From assembly GCF_001518015.1 (NCBI RefSeq), contig NZ_LPUY01000088.1, positions 1 to 64,000 of the forward strand: a stretch of 64,000 bases of DNA, in the 5' to 3' direction. Origin of the DNA: Tritonibacter horizontis (GTDB lineage: Bacteria; Pseudomonadota; Alphaproteobacteria; Rhodobacterales; Rhodobacteraceae). The position numbers were made by a program, and so were the translations under genes. Below, piece after piece: positions 16,943 through 25,766 of the stretch; positions within the stretch are counted from its first letter, which is position 1, and every line of letters begins with the position of its first letter. The notes under the pieces were generated by a model. The model was not told the DNA's origin. It saw nothing but the letters and a program-made list of their open reading frames with translations, and did no database searches.

Positions 16943-17088
16943 GGTCAGATGAGGGGAGCGCGCGGCGCCGGGGCAACACCTGTGCCGCGCGCGCCGGAGC
17001 AGAGCGCCGCCGTCGGCAGGTCCGACGGCCTGTCGTCCCGCCGGTCAGCCCGCAAACAGGCCGGCAAACAGGTCAGAAAACCGGCATG

Positions 17089-17117
17089 AAAAAGGGGGAG
17101 CAGACGCCCCCCCTTTT
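17089..17117 (-). terminator. Terminator of mltG
   Basis: A stem of AAAAGGGGG (17090-17098) with CCCCCTTTT (17109-17117) gives five U on the minus-strand transcript. It lies 38 nt after the mltG stop and separates the fab-mltG block from the GTA promoter region. Confidence 0.8.
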
Positions 17118-17154
17118 CGGTTCTCTCGGCATGTGTTCCGCCCCGGGGCGGTGC

Positions 17155-18303
17155 TCAGTTGTTGCCGGCTTCGATCTCGCGCCATTTGGCGACGTTGCGA
17201 TTGTGCTCTTCCAGCGTTTCGGCAAAGGCATGACCGCCGGTGCCATCCGCGACAAAGAACACATAATCGGTGGTGTCCGGGTTCACCGCTGCAATCAAGC
17301 TCTGCAGGCCGGGATTGGCGATCGGCGTTGGCGGCAGCCCCTCGATCACATAGGTGTTCCAAGGGGTTACGCCACGCAGCTCACTTTGCCGCAGGCCGCG
17401 GCCCAGCACGCCTTCGCCCTTGGTGACGCCATAGATCACGGTCGGGTCGGTCTGCAGACGCATGCCGCGTTTCAGCCGGTTGGTAAAGACGGAGGCAACC
17501 ACCCCGCGTTCCTCGGCAACGCCGGTTTCCTTTTCGATGATCGACGCAAGGATCAGCATTTCTTCGGGGGTGGTGACGGCGGCATCCGAGCTGCGGGCCT
17601 CCCAGGCATCGGCGATGCGCTTGTCCTGGCGGGCCTGCATTTCGGCCAGCACCGTGGCACGATCCGTACCGGGGCGCACCTCGTAGCTGTCTGGCGCCAG
17701 GCTGCCCTCTGGCGGGCGGCGACCAGGGTCACCGTCCAGCACATCCATCGCCTTCAGCGCCTCGACCACCTGCCAGCTGGTCACGCCTTCGGCCAGCGCG
17801 ATGCGAAACCGGGTGTCGGCCTCGGCTTTTTTCTGCTGGTAGATGGCGGGGGTCTCGTCCACGCCGGGCGTGAATTCCGCCCGTTCGACAAAGGCGTTGG
17901 TGGCGGGATCCAGTTCGCGCACCTCGGCCAGAACACGGGTGACACCGACACGATAGACGATCTCCGTCCCGCAGGTGGACGCCCCGCCGCGGGTGATCTG
18001 ATCGACGATTGTGTCCATCGAGGCACCGGGCGGCACCAGATAGCTGCCGGCCTTGAGCGCGTCGGCCTTGTCGGAATATTTCACCCCGATGCGAAAGACC
18101 GCGCCGCTGGACACCGCACCGTCGTCTTCCAACCGGCGGCTGACACGGGACATCGTGCTGCCGCTGGGCACCTGAAAGCAGATGGCGGTGTCGAGGGGGC
18201 CCTCGGCGGTGTATTCGTTCTTGCCCCACAGGATGACGCCTGCAAACAGAAAGAGCCCCACGATCAGGATCGTGAGCATGTTCGAGGCCAGGCTGCGCCA
18301 CAT
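17155..18303 (-). CDS. mltG: Endolytic peptidoglycan transglycosylase MltG
   Basis: A 382-residue inner-membrane protein that cleaves nascent glycan strands and is thought to set glycan chain length. One N-terminal transmembrane segment (residues ~9-27) is followed by a LysM-like region and the YceG domain. Catalytic Glu257 lies in LASIIEKET, and TDPTVIYG and NTYVIEGLPPTPI are family signatures. The ATG follows the fabF TGA after one base, so the two are co-translated, as is common in alphaproteobacteria. Confidence 0.96.
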   Translation of the reverse strand: MWRSLASNMLTILIVGLFLFAGVILWGKNEYTAEGPLDTAICFQVPSGSTMSRVSRRLEDDGAVSSGAVFRIGVKYSDKADALKAGSYLVPPGASMDTIVDQITRGGASTCGTEIVYRVGVTRVLAEVRELDPATNAFVERAEFTPGVDETPAIYQQKKAEADTRFRIALAEGVTSWQVVEALKAMDVLDGDPGRRPPEGSLAPDSYEVRPGTDRATVLAEMQARQDKRIADAWEARSSDAAVTTPEEMLILASIIEKETGVAEERGVVASVFTNRLKRGMRLQTDPTVIYGVTKGEGVLGRGLRQSELRGVTPWNTYVIEGLPPTPIANPGLQSLIAAVNPDTTDYVFFVADGTGGHAFAETLEEHNRNVAKWREIEAGNN

Positions 18304-18304
18304 A

Positions 18305-19573
18305 TCAGTCGCTCACTTTCCCGAAGACCACCGACGCATTGGTGCCGCCGAAGCCGAAGGAGTTGGACAAGGCCACGTTGATTTCGCGCGGGCGCTTGAC
18401 GTTGGGGGCCAGATCCAGCGGTGTGTCAACTGCCGGATTGTCGAGGTTGATGGTGGGCGGGGCCACCTGATCGCGGATCGCCAGCAGCGAGAAGATCGCC
18501 TCGATCGCGCCCGCGGCGCCCAGCAGGTGGCCGGTGGCGGATTTGGTCGAGGACATCGTCGCCTTGGCGGCGGCATCGCCCAGCAGGCGCTCGACCGCGC
18601 CCAATTCGATGGTGTCGGCCATGGTCGAGGTGCCATGAGCGTTGATGTAATCCACCGCCGCAGGCTCCAGGCCCGCGTTTTTCAGGGCGGCGCGCATGGA
18701 CCGTTCGGCACCATCGCCATCCTCAGACGGCGCGGTGATGTGATAGGCATCGCCGGACATGCCGTAGCCCAGAACCTCGCCATAGATCTTGGCCCCACGG
18801 GCCTTGGCGTGTTCGTATTCTTCCAGCACCACGATCCCGGCGCCCTCGCCCATGACGAACCCGTCGCGGTCAGCGTCATAGGGCCGCGAGGCCTTGGTCG
18901 GGACATCGGCAAATTTGGTCGACAGCGCCTTGCAGGCGTTGAAACCGGCGATCCCGATTTCGCAGATCGCGGCCTCGGCGCCGCCGGCGATCATCACCTC
19001 GGCGTCGCCCGCCCGGATCATCCGCGAGGCATCGCCGATGGCATGGGCACCGGTGGAACAGGCGGTCACCACGGAGTGGTTTGGCCCTTTGAACCCGTAG
19101 CGGATCGACACCTGACCGGAGATCAGGTTGATCAGCGCCCCCGGAATAAAGAAGGGAGAGACCCGGCGCACGCCGCGTTCCTTGATCAGCACGGCGGTGT
19201 CGGCGATGGAGCTGAGCCCACCGATGCCGGAGCCGATCATCACGCCGGTGCGCAGCAGGCTTTCTTCGTCCTCGGGGGTCCAGCCGGCATCCTTGACCGC
19301 CATTTCGGCCGCCGCGATCCCATAGAGGATGAAGTCGTCGATCTTCTTTTGATCTTTCTTGATGACCCAGTCATCGGGGTTGAAGGTCCCGTCGCTGCCA
19401 TCGCCCCGGCGCACTTCGCAGGCATATGTGGTGGCAACACCGCTGGCGGCCGTATCAAAGCGGGTGATGGGCCCGCCGCCGGACTGGCCGTCCAGAAGCC
19501 GCGTCCAGGTCTCCTCCACGCCAGTGGCAAGTGGGGTCACGAGGCCCAGTCCGGTAACAACAACTCGACGCAT
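18305..19573 (-). CDS. fabF: 3-oxoacyl-ACP synthase II
   Basis: A condensing enzyme of fatty-acid elongation, 422 residues. The Cys-His-His triad is visible as Cys172 (ACSTGAHAIG), His313 (NAHGTSTMAD) and His349 (KSATGHLLGAAG). The start MRRVVVTGLGLVTPLA is standard and has AGGAG 8 nt upstream. It is followed directly by mltG. acpP and fabG-fabD lie further upstream on the same strand but are separated by the HisA-like gene and a terminator. Confidence 0.97.
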   Translation of the reverse strand: MRRVVVTGLGLVTPLATGVEETWTRLLDGQSGGGPITRFDTAASGVATTYACEVRRGDGSDGTFNPDDWVIKKDQKKIDDFILYGIAAAEMAVKDAGWTPEDEESLLRTGVMIGSGIGGLSSIADTAVLIKERGVRRVSPFFIPGALINLISGQVSIRYGFKGPNHSVVTACSTGAHAIGDASRMIRAGDAEVMIAGGAEAAICEIGIAGFNACKALSTKFADVPTKASRPYDADRDGFVMGEGAGIVVLEEYEHAKARGAKIYGEVLGYGMSGDAYHITAPSEDGDGAERSMRAALKNAGLEPAAVDYINAHGTSTMADTIELGAVERLLGDAAAKATMSSTKSATGHLLGAAGAIEAIFSLLAIRDQVAPPTINLDNPAVDTPLDLAPNVKRPREINVALSNSFGFGGTNASVVFGKVSD

Positions 19574-19795
19574 TCCTTGCTCTCCTCAGACTTAAGCAAT
19601 TCGTCCACCCAAATAGCTTGGAATGGCCAAAAGGTGCAAGAGCCGGAAGCCACAGCCGGCGAAACCTGCGAAATTGTATTAACTCTGAGTGAAAAATCGC
19701 CGAGCCATAAGGGTTTGGTAAGGTTGTTCAGAAAGAGTAAAGGGTGGACGAAGCAAAGAACCGGGGTTCTCCCATATGAGGCTCTTCTCTAAATT

Positions 19796-19828
19796 CAGGC
19801 CGTAGACGGAAGATGCGTCTGCGGCCTG
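19796..19828. repeat. 13-bp intergenic hairpin
   Basis: Arms 19796-19808 and 19816-19828 pair over 13 bp with one G-T mismatch around a 7-nt loop. No T run follows on either strand, so it is a structured element rather than a terminator. Confidence 0.6.
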
Positions 19829-19921
19829 ATCTATGTTCTGAGGCTCCGTTCTGCCGCGCCTGAGCGGCCAGACGGTCCCGTCTGTTGCCCCAGATGCTCC
19901 GGCCCGCGACACCTAAACATT

Positions 19922-19969
19922 CAGCCAGACATGCGGCCAGGCGTGCAGCCAGACATACGGCAAGACGTG
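19922..19969. repeat. 24-bp imperfect tandem repeat
   Basis: Two copies (19922-19945 and 19946-19969) share 21 of 24 bases, and each copy is itself built of two related 12-mers starting CAGCCAGACAT and CGGC. Partial third copies blur into the flank. Confidence 0.7.
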
Positions 19970-20160
19970 CAGCGGCCCCGACGCCATATCGCCTGTCGCG
20001 TCGCCTGTCGCGCGCCGTCCCCTGTCGCCCTGACCATCGTGTCGCCGCTGAGGTCCTGCCGCCGGTCATAGGCCGACCCTTTACCGCCACCGGTCACAAC
20101 CTGTTGGCCGGTCTCGCCTGCCCCCTGTGGGTGCAAGGCGGAGCAGAGCCAGCGACCGGG

Positions 20161-20904
20161 CTAGAGGAACGCCGCCACCGGTTCCGCCTCGGGCTGGGCG
20201 GTGTGCAGCGCCTCATGCAGGGTCAGGGTCTTGTTGAACAGCGCCCGCCCGACCAGCGCCCCGGCGATATTGTGAATATACTTCAACCGCGAGATGTCGT
20301 CCCGGGCGCGCACCACGCCGCTGGCGATGACCGGCGATTTGGCATGTGCTGCCAGGCTGGAGATCACACCAAGCTGCGCCTCGACATGGCTCGTATCGCT
20401 TTCGATGTCGGTCACGAGAATTCCGGCAAAGGGGCTGTCCTCGAAGGCGTCGATAAAGGCTTCGGGCGTCCAGGCCCCGGTCTTGCGCCAGCCTTCGGTC
20501 ATCACCTGCCCTTGCCAGACATCCACCGCCAGCACGATCTGGTCCGGGTGATACCGCGCCAGCTCTGCCACCGCCGCCGGATCATGGGCGGCCAGGGTGC
20601 CGATCACCAGGCGACCGGCGCCTTTTTCAATCCAGTGCTCCGCCCGTTCGCGGGTGCGTATGCCGCCGCCAAGCTGCACCGGGATGCCGACACTGCGGAT
20701 GATCTCTTCGACCAGCGCCTCATTGCCGGGGTCCCCCTGCACAGCGTTGAAATCAGTCAGATGCATCCAGGCGCAGCCGGCCTCGGCAAAACTGCGGGCC
20801 GTGTCCACCGGATCGACATCCCAGATCATCGGCGTGTCGAGGTTGCCCCGGTCGAGCGACACACAGCGCCCGTTCAGCACTTCCATCGTCGGGTAAATCA
20901 TCAT
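20161..20904 (-). CDS. HisA-like TIM-barrel protein with altered active site
   Basis: A 247-residue (beta/alpha)8 barrel of the HisA/HisF family. Phosphate-binding loops are present (LGGGIRTRE near residue 80, IGT at 101-103, ASGVV, VGRALF), and the second catalytic Asp is kept as Asp128 in LAVDVW. The first catalytic Asp, in the PALDLIDG motif of HisA, is replaced: the segment reads YPTMEVLNG, so Asp becomes Glu8 and the next Asp becomes Asn11. It is not in a his operon. GGAGG lies 9 nt before the first of two adjacent ATGs. It may be a ProFAR-isomerase paralogue with another substrate; function is not assigned. Confidence 0.8.
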   Translation of the reverse strand: MMIYPTMEVLNGRCVSLDRGNLDTPMIWDVDPVDTARSFAEAGCAWMHLTDFNAVQGDPGNEALVEEIIRSVGIPVQLGGGIRTRERAEHWIEKGAGRLVIGTLAAHDPAAVAELARYHPDQIVLAVDVWQGQVMTEGWRKTGAWTPEAFIDAFEDSPFAGILVTDIESDTSHVEAQLGVISSLAAHAKSPVIASGVVRARDDISRLKYIHNIAGALVGRALFNKTLTLHEALHTAQPEAEPVAAFL

Positions 20905-21012
20905 GCTCAGTCACCTCCGCAACGGTCATAATGGTGACGACAGTAGCACAGGATGCAGTGACTGTGGCGTATAGGCTGCGTAAATGGTGCCCACCAGCCG
21001 CCCCGGGCGAAC

Positions 21013-21045
21013 AAAAAGCGGCGCTTTCCATCCGGAAAACGCCGC
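21013..21045 (-). terminator. Terminator of acpP
   Basis: Stem 21018-21029 with 21034-21045 (12 bp, one G-U pair, 4-nt loop), followed on the minus strand by five T. It isolates acpP from the HisA-like gene. Confidence 0.9.
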
Positions 21046-21088
21046 CTTCTAAATCACGAATTCGTGAGGTTTCTCGTCGAGGTCCGGT

Positions 21089-21322
21089 TCAGGACGCTTC
21101 GGAGATGAATTTCACTGCGTCGCCGAAGGTCTGGATGGTCTCGGCCGCGTCGTCCGGGATCTCGATGCCGAACTCTTCTTCGAACGCCATAACCAGCTCA
21201 ACGGTGTCGAGGCTGTCTGCGCCAAGGTCGTCGATGAAGGAGGCGCTCTCGGTCACTTTGTCCTCTTCCACACCCAGGTGCTCTACAACGATCTTCTTCA
21301 CGCGATCTGCGACGTCGCTCAT
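21089..21322 (-). CDS. acpP: Acyl carrier protein
   Basis: A 77-residue acidic carrier protein. The phosphopantetheine site is Ser37 in [16 protein letters not shown] lies 7 nt upstream of the ATG. It lies between fabG and fabF on the same strand, is preceded by a 237-nt gap with its own candidate promoter, and is followed by a strong terminator, so it is probably monocistronic and highly expressed. Confidence 0.98.
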   Translation of the reverse strand: MSDVADRVKKIVVEHLGVEEDKVTESASFIDDLGADSLDTVELVMAFEEEFGIEIPDDAAETIQTFGDAVKFISEAS

Positions 21323-21474
21323 GTCTATTCCTCGTTTTTTTCAGGGCAAAGGTGCCCGGTGTTGCCCTTGCCCACTCGGGAGGGATTTCGTTGCCCAAGC
21401 GGGCGGTGGGTTCCTCATATCGAATGAGGCCGCGTCAGCATGACGTGACGCCAGCCAACACGAAAGATGGTGGG

Positions 21475-21502
21475 CCTATAGCACAGACACAAGCCAACGC
21501 AA
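21475..21502 (-). promoter_or_regulatory. Candidate acpP promoter
   Basis: On the minus strand TTGCGT (21497-21502) and TATAGG (21475-21480) are separated by 16 bp, about 150 nt upstream of acpP. The match to consensus is moderate. Confidence 0.35.
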
Positions 21503-21559
21503 ATGGTTTCCACCTTGCGGCGCGGCATTGCCTGTGGCGCTGTCTGGCCGCGCCGAGCC

Positions 21560-22297
21560 CTAGATCATCGCCATGCCGCCGTTGACATGCAGCGTGGTGC
21601 CAGTGACATAGGCGGCCTCGGTGGAGGCGAGATAAAGCACGGCTGCGGCGATCTCTTTCGAATCTCCCATCCGCCCGGCGGGGATCTGGGTCAGGATCGC
21701 GTCCTTCTGGGTGTCGTTCAGCTTGTCGGTCATCGCGGTGGCGATGAACCCGGGCGCGACCGCATTCACGGTGATGCCCCGATTGGCGACCTCATAGGCC
21801 AGCGATTTGGACATGCCCACCATGCCCGCCTTGGAGGCAGCATAGTTGCCCTGGCCGGGATTGCCGGTGGCCCCCACGATGGACGAGATGTTGATGATCC
21901 GGCCCCAGCGGGCTTTCATCATGCCGCGCAGAACTCCCCGGCACAGGCGCATGGTGGAGGTCAGGTTGACGTCCAGCACGCTTTGCCATTCCTCGTCCTT
22001 CATCCGCATGAACAGGTTGTCCTTGGTGATGCCGGCATTGTTGACGAGGATATCGACAGAGCCCATCACCTCAGCCGCCTGTTTCGGCAGCGCCTCGACC
22101 GCGGTGGCATCCGAGAGGTTGCAGGTGAGCACATGGGCCCGTTCGCCAAGCTCAGCTGCCAGTTCCTGCAGCGGGGCTTCCCGGGTGCCGGAGAGCGCAA
22201 CAGTCGCCCCCGCTGCGTGCAACGCCCGTGCGATATCGCCGCCGATGCCACCGGAGGCACCGGTAATGAGGGCTGTCTTGCCAGTCAGATCAAACAT
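21560..22297 (-). CDS. fabG: 3-oxoacyl-ACP reductase
   Basis: A 245-residue short-chain dehydrogenase reducing 3-oxoacyl-ACP with NADPH. TGASGGIGG is the Rossmann loop, NNAG is present, and the catalytic Ser139, Tyr152 (NYAASKAG) and Lys156 are in place. GAGGA lies 8 nt before the ATG. It follows fabD by 96 nt on the same strand; the gap holds a G+C-rich 7-bp hairpin at 22323-22341 without a T run. Confidence 0.97.
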   Translation of the reverse strand: MFDLTGKTALITGASGGIGGDIARALHAAGATVALSGTREAPLQELAAELGERAHVLTCNLSDATAVEALPKQAAEVMGSVDILVNNAGITKDNLFMRMKDEEWQSVLDVNLTSTMRLCRGVLRGMMKARWGRIINISSIVGATGNPGQGNYAASKAGMVGMSKSLAYEVANRGITVNAVAPGFIATAMTDKLNDTQKDAILTQIPAGRMGDSKEIAAAVLYLASTEAAYVTGTTLHVNGGMAMI

Positions 22298-22393
22298 GTT
22301 TTTTTCCTCAAGTCTGTGAACAGGCCGCCCGCGGGGCGGCCGTCGGAATTTTCCCTGCCGCAGGGCCGGCAGATATAGGGGACCGGACCTCGA

Positions 22394-23329
22394 TCAGGCC
22401 TCAAGCACGGCTTTGACATCTGCATCGGTGCCGACCTGCCGCGCGGCGAGGTCTCGGTCGATCTTGCGGATCATGCCAGAGAGCGCCTTACCAGCCCCGA
22501 TTTCCCAGAACTCGGTCACGCCCGCAGCGGCCATCGCCCGCACGCTTTCGCGCCAGCGCACGGAGCCTGTCACCTGCTCGACCAGCAGCGCGCGGATGGT
22601 GTCGGGGTCGCTGACGGCGGCGGCGCGGACATTGGCAAAGAGCGGCACGGCAGGGGCGGTGATCGTCACCCCGGCCAGCGCCTCGGCCATGACATCAGCG
22701 GCGGGCTGCATCAGCGCGCAGTGGAACGGGGCAGAGACCGGCAGCATCACGGCACGTTTGGCGCCCTTGGCCTTGGCGATTTCGGCGGCGCGTTCCACGG
22801 CGGCCTTGTGACCAGAGACCACGACCTGCGTCGGGTCATTGTCATTGGCGGCCTGGACCACTTCCCCCTCGGCGGCGGCCTCGGCGGCGACCTCTTTCAC
22901 AGCGTCGAAATCCAGCCCCAGGATCGCCGCCATGGCGCCGATCCCCACCGGCACTGCGCTTTGCATCGCTTGGCCGCGGGTGCGCAGCAGACGGGCCGTG
23001 TCGGCCAGGCTCAGCGCGCCTGCGGCAGCCAGCGCGGAGTATTCGCCCAAGGAATGGCCCGCCACGCAGGCCGCCTTGGTGATGGTGATCCCTTCGGCCT
23101 CCAGCGCGCGCATGGCGGCCAGCGAGGTGGCCATCAGGGCGGGCTGGGCGTTCTGGGTCAGGGTCAGGGTTTCGATATCGCCCTCCCAGATCACATCGCT
23201 CAGACGCTCGCCCAGGGCCTCGTCCACTTCATCAAAAACCGCGCGTGCCGCGGGATAGGCCTCTGCCAGGGCCTTGCCCATTCCGATGGTTTGCGCGCCC
23301 TGTCCGGGAAAAACGAATGCGATCGACAT
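22394..23329 (-). CDS. fabD: Malonyl-CoA:ACP transacylase
   Basis: Loads malonate onto ACP for fatty-acid synthesis. 311 residues; the nucleophile is Ser93 in GHSLGEYSAL and the partner His203 is in PFHCALMQPA, with FVFPGQGAQ at the N-terminus. The ATG at 23329 is chosen over one four codons upstream because GAGG lies 5 nt before it and the protein then starts MSIAFVFPGQG as usual. First gene of the fabD-fabG-acpP series. Confidence 0.97.
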   Translation of the reverse strand: MSIAFVFPGQGAQTIGMGKALAEAYPAARAVFDEVDEALGERLSDVIWEGDIETLTLTQNAQPALMATSLAAMRALEAEGITITKAACVAGHSLGEYSALAAAGALSLADTARLLRTRGQAMQSAVPVGIGAMAAILGLDFDAVKEVAAEAAAEGEVVQAANDNDPTQVVVSGHKAAVERAAEIAKAKGAKRAVMLPVSAPFHCALMQPAADVMAEALAGVTITAPAVPLFANVRAAAVSDPDTIRALLVEQVTGSVRWRESVRAMAAAGVTEFWEIGAGKALSGMIRKIDRDLAARQVGTDADVKAVLEA

Positions 23330-23529
23330 GGCTGTCCTCATTCATGAAACTGTCGTTCATTGGGGTTTAGACGGGGCTTTGGCGACGTACAAGCATTGGG
23401 TTTGGCGAATTTCGCCCCCGTCGCCCGCGCACCTTGGCTGTGCATTCGCGAAGGGCGGCGAATATTGCGCCGCTCTGGCGTGTTGTTAGGGTAAGACGCA
23501 CCCAGACCATTTCACAGGACCCACGCCCC

Positions 23530-24759
23530 ATGCCCCGCCAAAACACCCCCCAAAGCTATGGCACAGTCGCGAAAAGTTTTCACTGGCTGACTGCGCTGCT
23601 GATCCTGTCGGCCTTCCCACTGGGCTATGTCGCGCACAATCTGGCCCACCACATCCAAAGCCCCGCCTTCGACGGCGCGCAGGCGACGATTGATCGCGCC
23701 ACGTTGCTGTTCTCGCTGCATAAAACCATTGGAGTTGCGGTGTTCTTTACCGCGCTGCTGCGCATACTCTGGGCGCTGACCCAGGAAAAACCCGGTCTGC
23801 TGCACCCGGATCGCAAGCTGGAGGCCTGGGCCGCAGAAACCGCGCATTGGGTGCTGTATGGCGCGATGGTGCTGGTGCCACTGTCGGGGTGGATCCATCA
23901 TGCGGCGGCTGATGGGTTTGCGCCGATCTGGTGGCCCTTTGGTCAATCGCTGCCGCTGGTGCCGAAATCCCTGTTCGTGTCCGACCTGTTCGCCACCATC
24001 CATTTTTACGCGATGCTGCTGTTGGGGGCGACCATACTGGCCCATGTGGGCGGCGCCCTGAAGCATCATGTCATCGACAAGGACAGCACCCTGATCCGCA
24101 TGTTGCCGGGGCGCGCGGCGTTGCCGCAACCGCCGGCGCAGCATCACTCCGCCCTGCCCTTTGTTACCGCACTGGCGGTCTGGCTGGCGGTCCTTGGCGG
24201 CAGTGCCGTGCTGTTCCTCAGCACCCATGTCGGCACGCCGACCGCCGTCAGCGGTGGCCAGAGTGCTGCCAGCTCCGGCTGGGCTGTGGACAGCGGCAGG
24301 CTCGGGATCGAGGTGGTGCAGATGGGCAGCACCGTCAGCGGCAGCTTCGCGGATTGGAGCGCCGACATCACCTTTGCCGAGCCGGAGGCACCGGGGCCAG
24401 CGGGCCGCGTCGCGGTGACCATCGCGATCCCCTCGCTAACGCTGGGATCTGTCACGAAACAGGCCATGGGCGCGGATTACTTTGACGCCGAAACCTATCC
24501 GACCGCAGATTTCACCGCCGATATCGTCCAGCTTGACAATGGCGATTACGAGGCCCGCGGCACCCTGACCATTCGCGACCAGAGCGTGCCGACCACCCTG
24601 CCCTTCACATTGGAGCTGGACGGCGACACCGCCCGGATGCAGGGGCGCACCACGGTCAGCCGGATGGATTTCAACGTCGGTGCCGGCACCAAGGACGAAG
24701 GCACGCTGGCCTATGCCGTGGACATCACGGTCGATCTGGAAGCCACCCGGGTCGAGTGA
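23530..24759 (+). CDS. Cytochrome b561 - YceI fusion protein
   Basis: A 409-residue membrane protein in two parts. Residues ~1-190 are a four-helix cytochrome b561 domain with candidate haem-ligand histidines in SFHWLTALL, LFSLHKTIG and TIHFYAML through LAHVGGALKHH. A further membrane segment (~205-228) leads to a periplasmic YceI lipocalin-like domain (~235-409). The ATG at 23530 starts MPRQNTPQSYGT, with AGGA 10 nt upstream. It probably passes electrons between quinol and a periplasmic partner; YceI domains bind isoprenoid quinones. The last 12 nt including the stop are repeated just downstream. Confidence 0.88.
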   Translation: MPRQNTPQSYGTVAKSFHWLTALLILSAFPLGYVAHNLAHHIQSPAFDGAQATIDRATLLFSLHKTIGVAVFFTALLRILWALTQEKPGLLHPDRKLEAWAAETAHWVLYGAMVLVPLSGWIHHAAADGFAPIWWPFGQSLPLVPKSLFVSDLFATIHFYAMLLLGATILAHVGGALKHHVIDKDSTLIRMLPGRAALPQPPAQHHSALPFVTALAVWLAVLGGSAVLFLSTHVGTPTAVSGGQSAASSGWAVDSGRLGIEVVQMGSTVSGSFADWSADITFAEPEAPGPAGRVAVTIAIPSLTLGSVTKQAMGADYFDAETYPTADFTADIVQLDNGDYEARGTLTIRDQSVPTTLPFTLELDGDTARMQGRTTVSRMDFNVGAGTKDEGTLAYAVDITVDLEATRVE

Positions 24760-24794
24760 CCCAGGCCCAGTCGAGTGACCCTGCCCCAAACGAC

Positions 24795-24827
24795 CCCTGC
24801 CGCGCCTTGGATCAAAGCGCGGCAGGG
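24795..24827. terminator. Hairpin between convergent genes
   Basis: A perfect 11-bp G+C-rich stem (24795-24805 with 24817-24827). It lies between the convergent b561-YceI and solute-binding-protein genes; neither strand has a clear T run. Confidence 0.55.
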
Positions 24828-24851
24828 ATGCGGGATCAGTACCGCAGGAGT

Positions 24852-25634
24852 TTAGTGGCCAAGATACTGATCGCCCAGCGTGTCACGATAGCGGTCCGCC
24901 CAGGCGCGGTTGATCGCGGCCAAGGACCCATCGGCGACGGCTTCGGCGTGGCAGCGATTGAAATCCGCCGTCAGCGCCTCCGAGCGGAAATACATCCCGT
25001 AATCTGACGGCGCAAAGATCGCCTGGAAGGTGACATCCTGATTGGGATCGAACATCAACTCCCCGGCCTGATCGCGCAGCTGGCGATTGTATTCGGCAAA
25101 GATCATGCCATCGCCGATCACCGCATCGACCCGCTGGCCAAAAATCATCCGGCTCTGGCCGATCTGATCGGCGATTTCCTTGTAGCTTTTGAACGCGGGA
25201 ACGGCGTCCTTCAGCCCCGGAATGATGTCGGACGCGCCCATAAACGCGATCACCGACTGACCCGAAAGCGCCGAGAGGTCGCTGTAGGCCGCACCGTTCT
25301 CCGCAAGCGACGACACCCCGTTTTGATACTGGATATAGGCCTCGGTCGCATGGCCGGGCAACGGCATGCCCAGCGGCACGGTCGCCACCGCATCGCCCTT
25401 GCCCTGCGCATAGGATTTCCAATGACGGGTAAAGGGCTGGATTTCAAAGGTCACCGTATGACCGCAGCGCTCCATCACCGAGGAAATCACCTCCGCCTCG
25501 CGGCCACTGCCATCGCCATTGAACATCGGTGGCAGGTCACCGGCCAGAATGGTCAAGGCCTCGGCGGCGGCGGTGGTGGGCGCCTGCAGGGCAGACAGGG
25601 TGACGGCAGTCGCGAGGAAGGTGGCTTTGAACAT
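24852..25634 (-). CDS. Periplasmic solute-binding protein, family 3-like
   Basis: A 260-residue secreted protein with a signal peptide (MFKATFLATAVTLSALQAPTTAAA) and the family-3 (amino-acid-type) binding fold: ILAGDLPPMF at the first strand and GQRVDAVIGDGMIFAEYN in the second lobe. AGGA lies 8 nt before the ATG. No matching permease or ATPase is adjacent; the neighbouring permease belongs to another transporter class. It could be a sensor-type or orphan binding protein. The ligand cannot be predicted. Confidence 0.8.
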   Translation of the reverse strand: MFKATFLATAVTLSALQAPTTAAAEALTILAGDLPPMFNGDGSGREAEVISSVMERCGHTVTFEIQPFTRHWKSYAQGKGDAVATVPLGMPLPGHATEAYIQYQNGVSSLAENGAAYSDLSALSGQSVIAFMGASDIIPGLKDAVPAFKSYKEIADQIGQSRMIFGQRVDAVIGDGMIFAEYNRQLRDQAGELMFDPNQDVTFQAIFAPSDYGMYFRSEALTADFNRCHAEAVADGSLAAINRAWADRYRDTLGDQYLGH

Positions 25635-25766
25635 CGGCTAGGTCCTGATCGTTGGCAGTCGGAAGTGACTTCTGATCAAGCTCTCCCGTGCAGGTTTACG
25701 ATCCTTTAACAGCGCCCGAAGTTTCCGTTCTGGATGCAAGGCGTTTTAGGCCAAGTTTACACAGGT

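Larger units (their letters stand above)
19574..20160. other. Long intergenic region upstream of fabF
   Basis: 587 bp without a credible gene. Open frames here are low-complexity. It contains a 13-bp hairpin at 19796-19828, a 24-bp tandem repeat at 19922-19969 and CGCCTGTCGC-type short repeats around 19990-20030. The 170 bp next to fabF are more A/T-rich and probably hold its promoter, but I cannot assign hexamers. Confidence 0.6.

Noticed and set aside
19679-20090. Minus-strand frames in the fabF upstream spacer, with repeated ARLA-like peptides
   Set aside because: The repeated peptides come from the DNA tandem repeat; there is no start signal or domain.
22323-22341. G+C hairpin between fabD and fabG as a terminator
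   Set aside because: The stem is only 7 bp and is not followed by a T run; fabD and fabG are probably co-transcribed.
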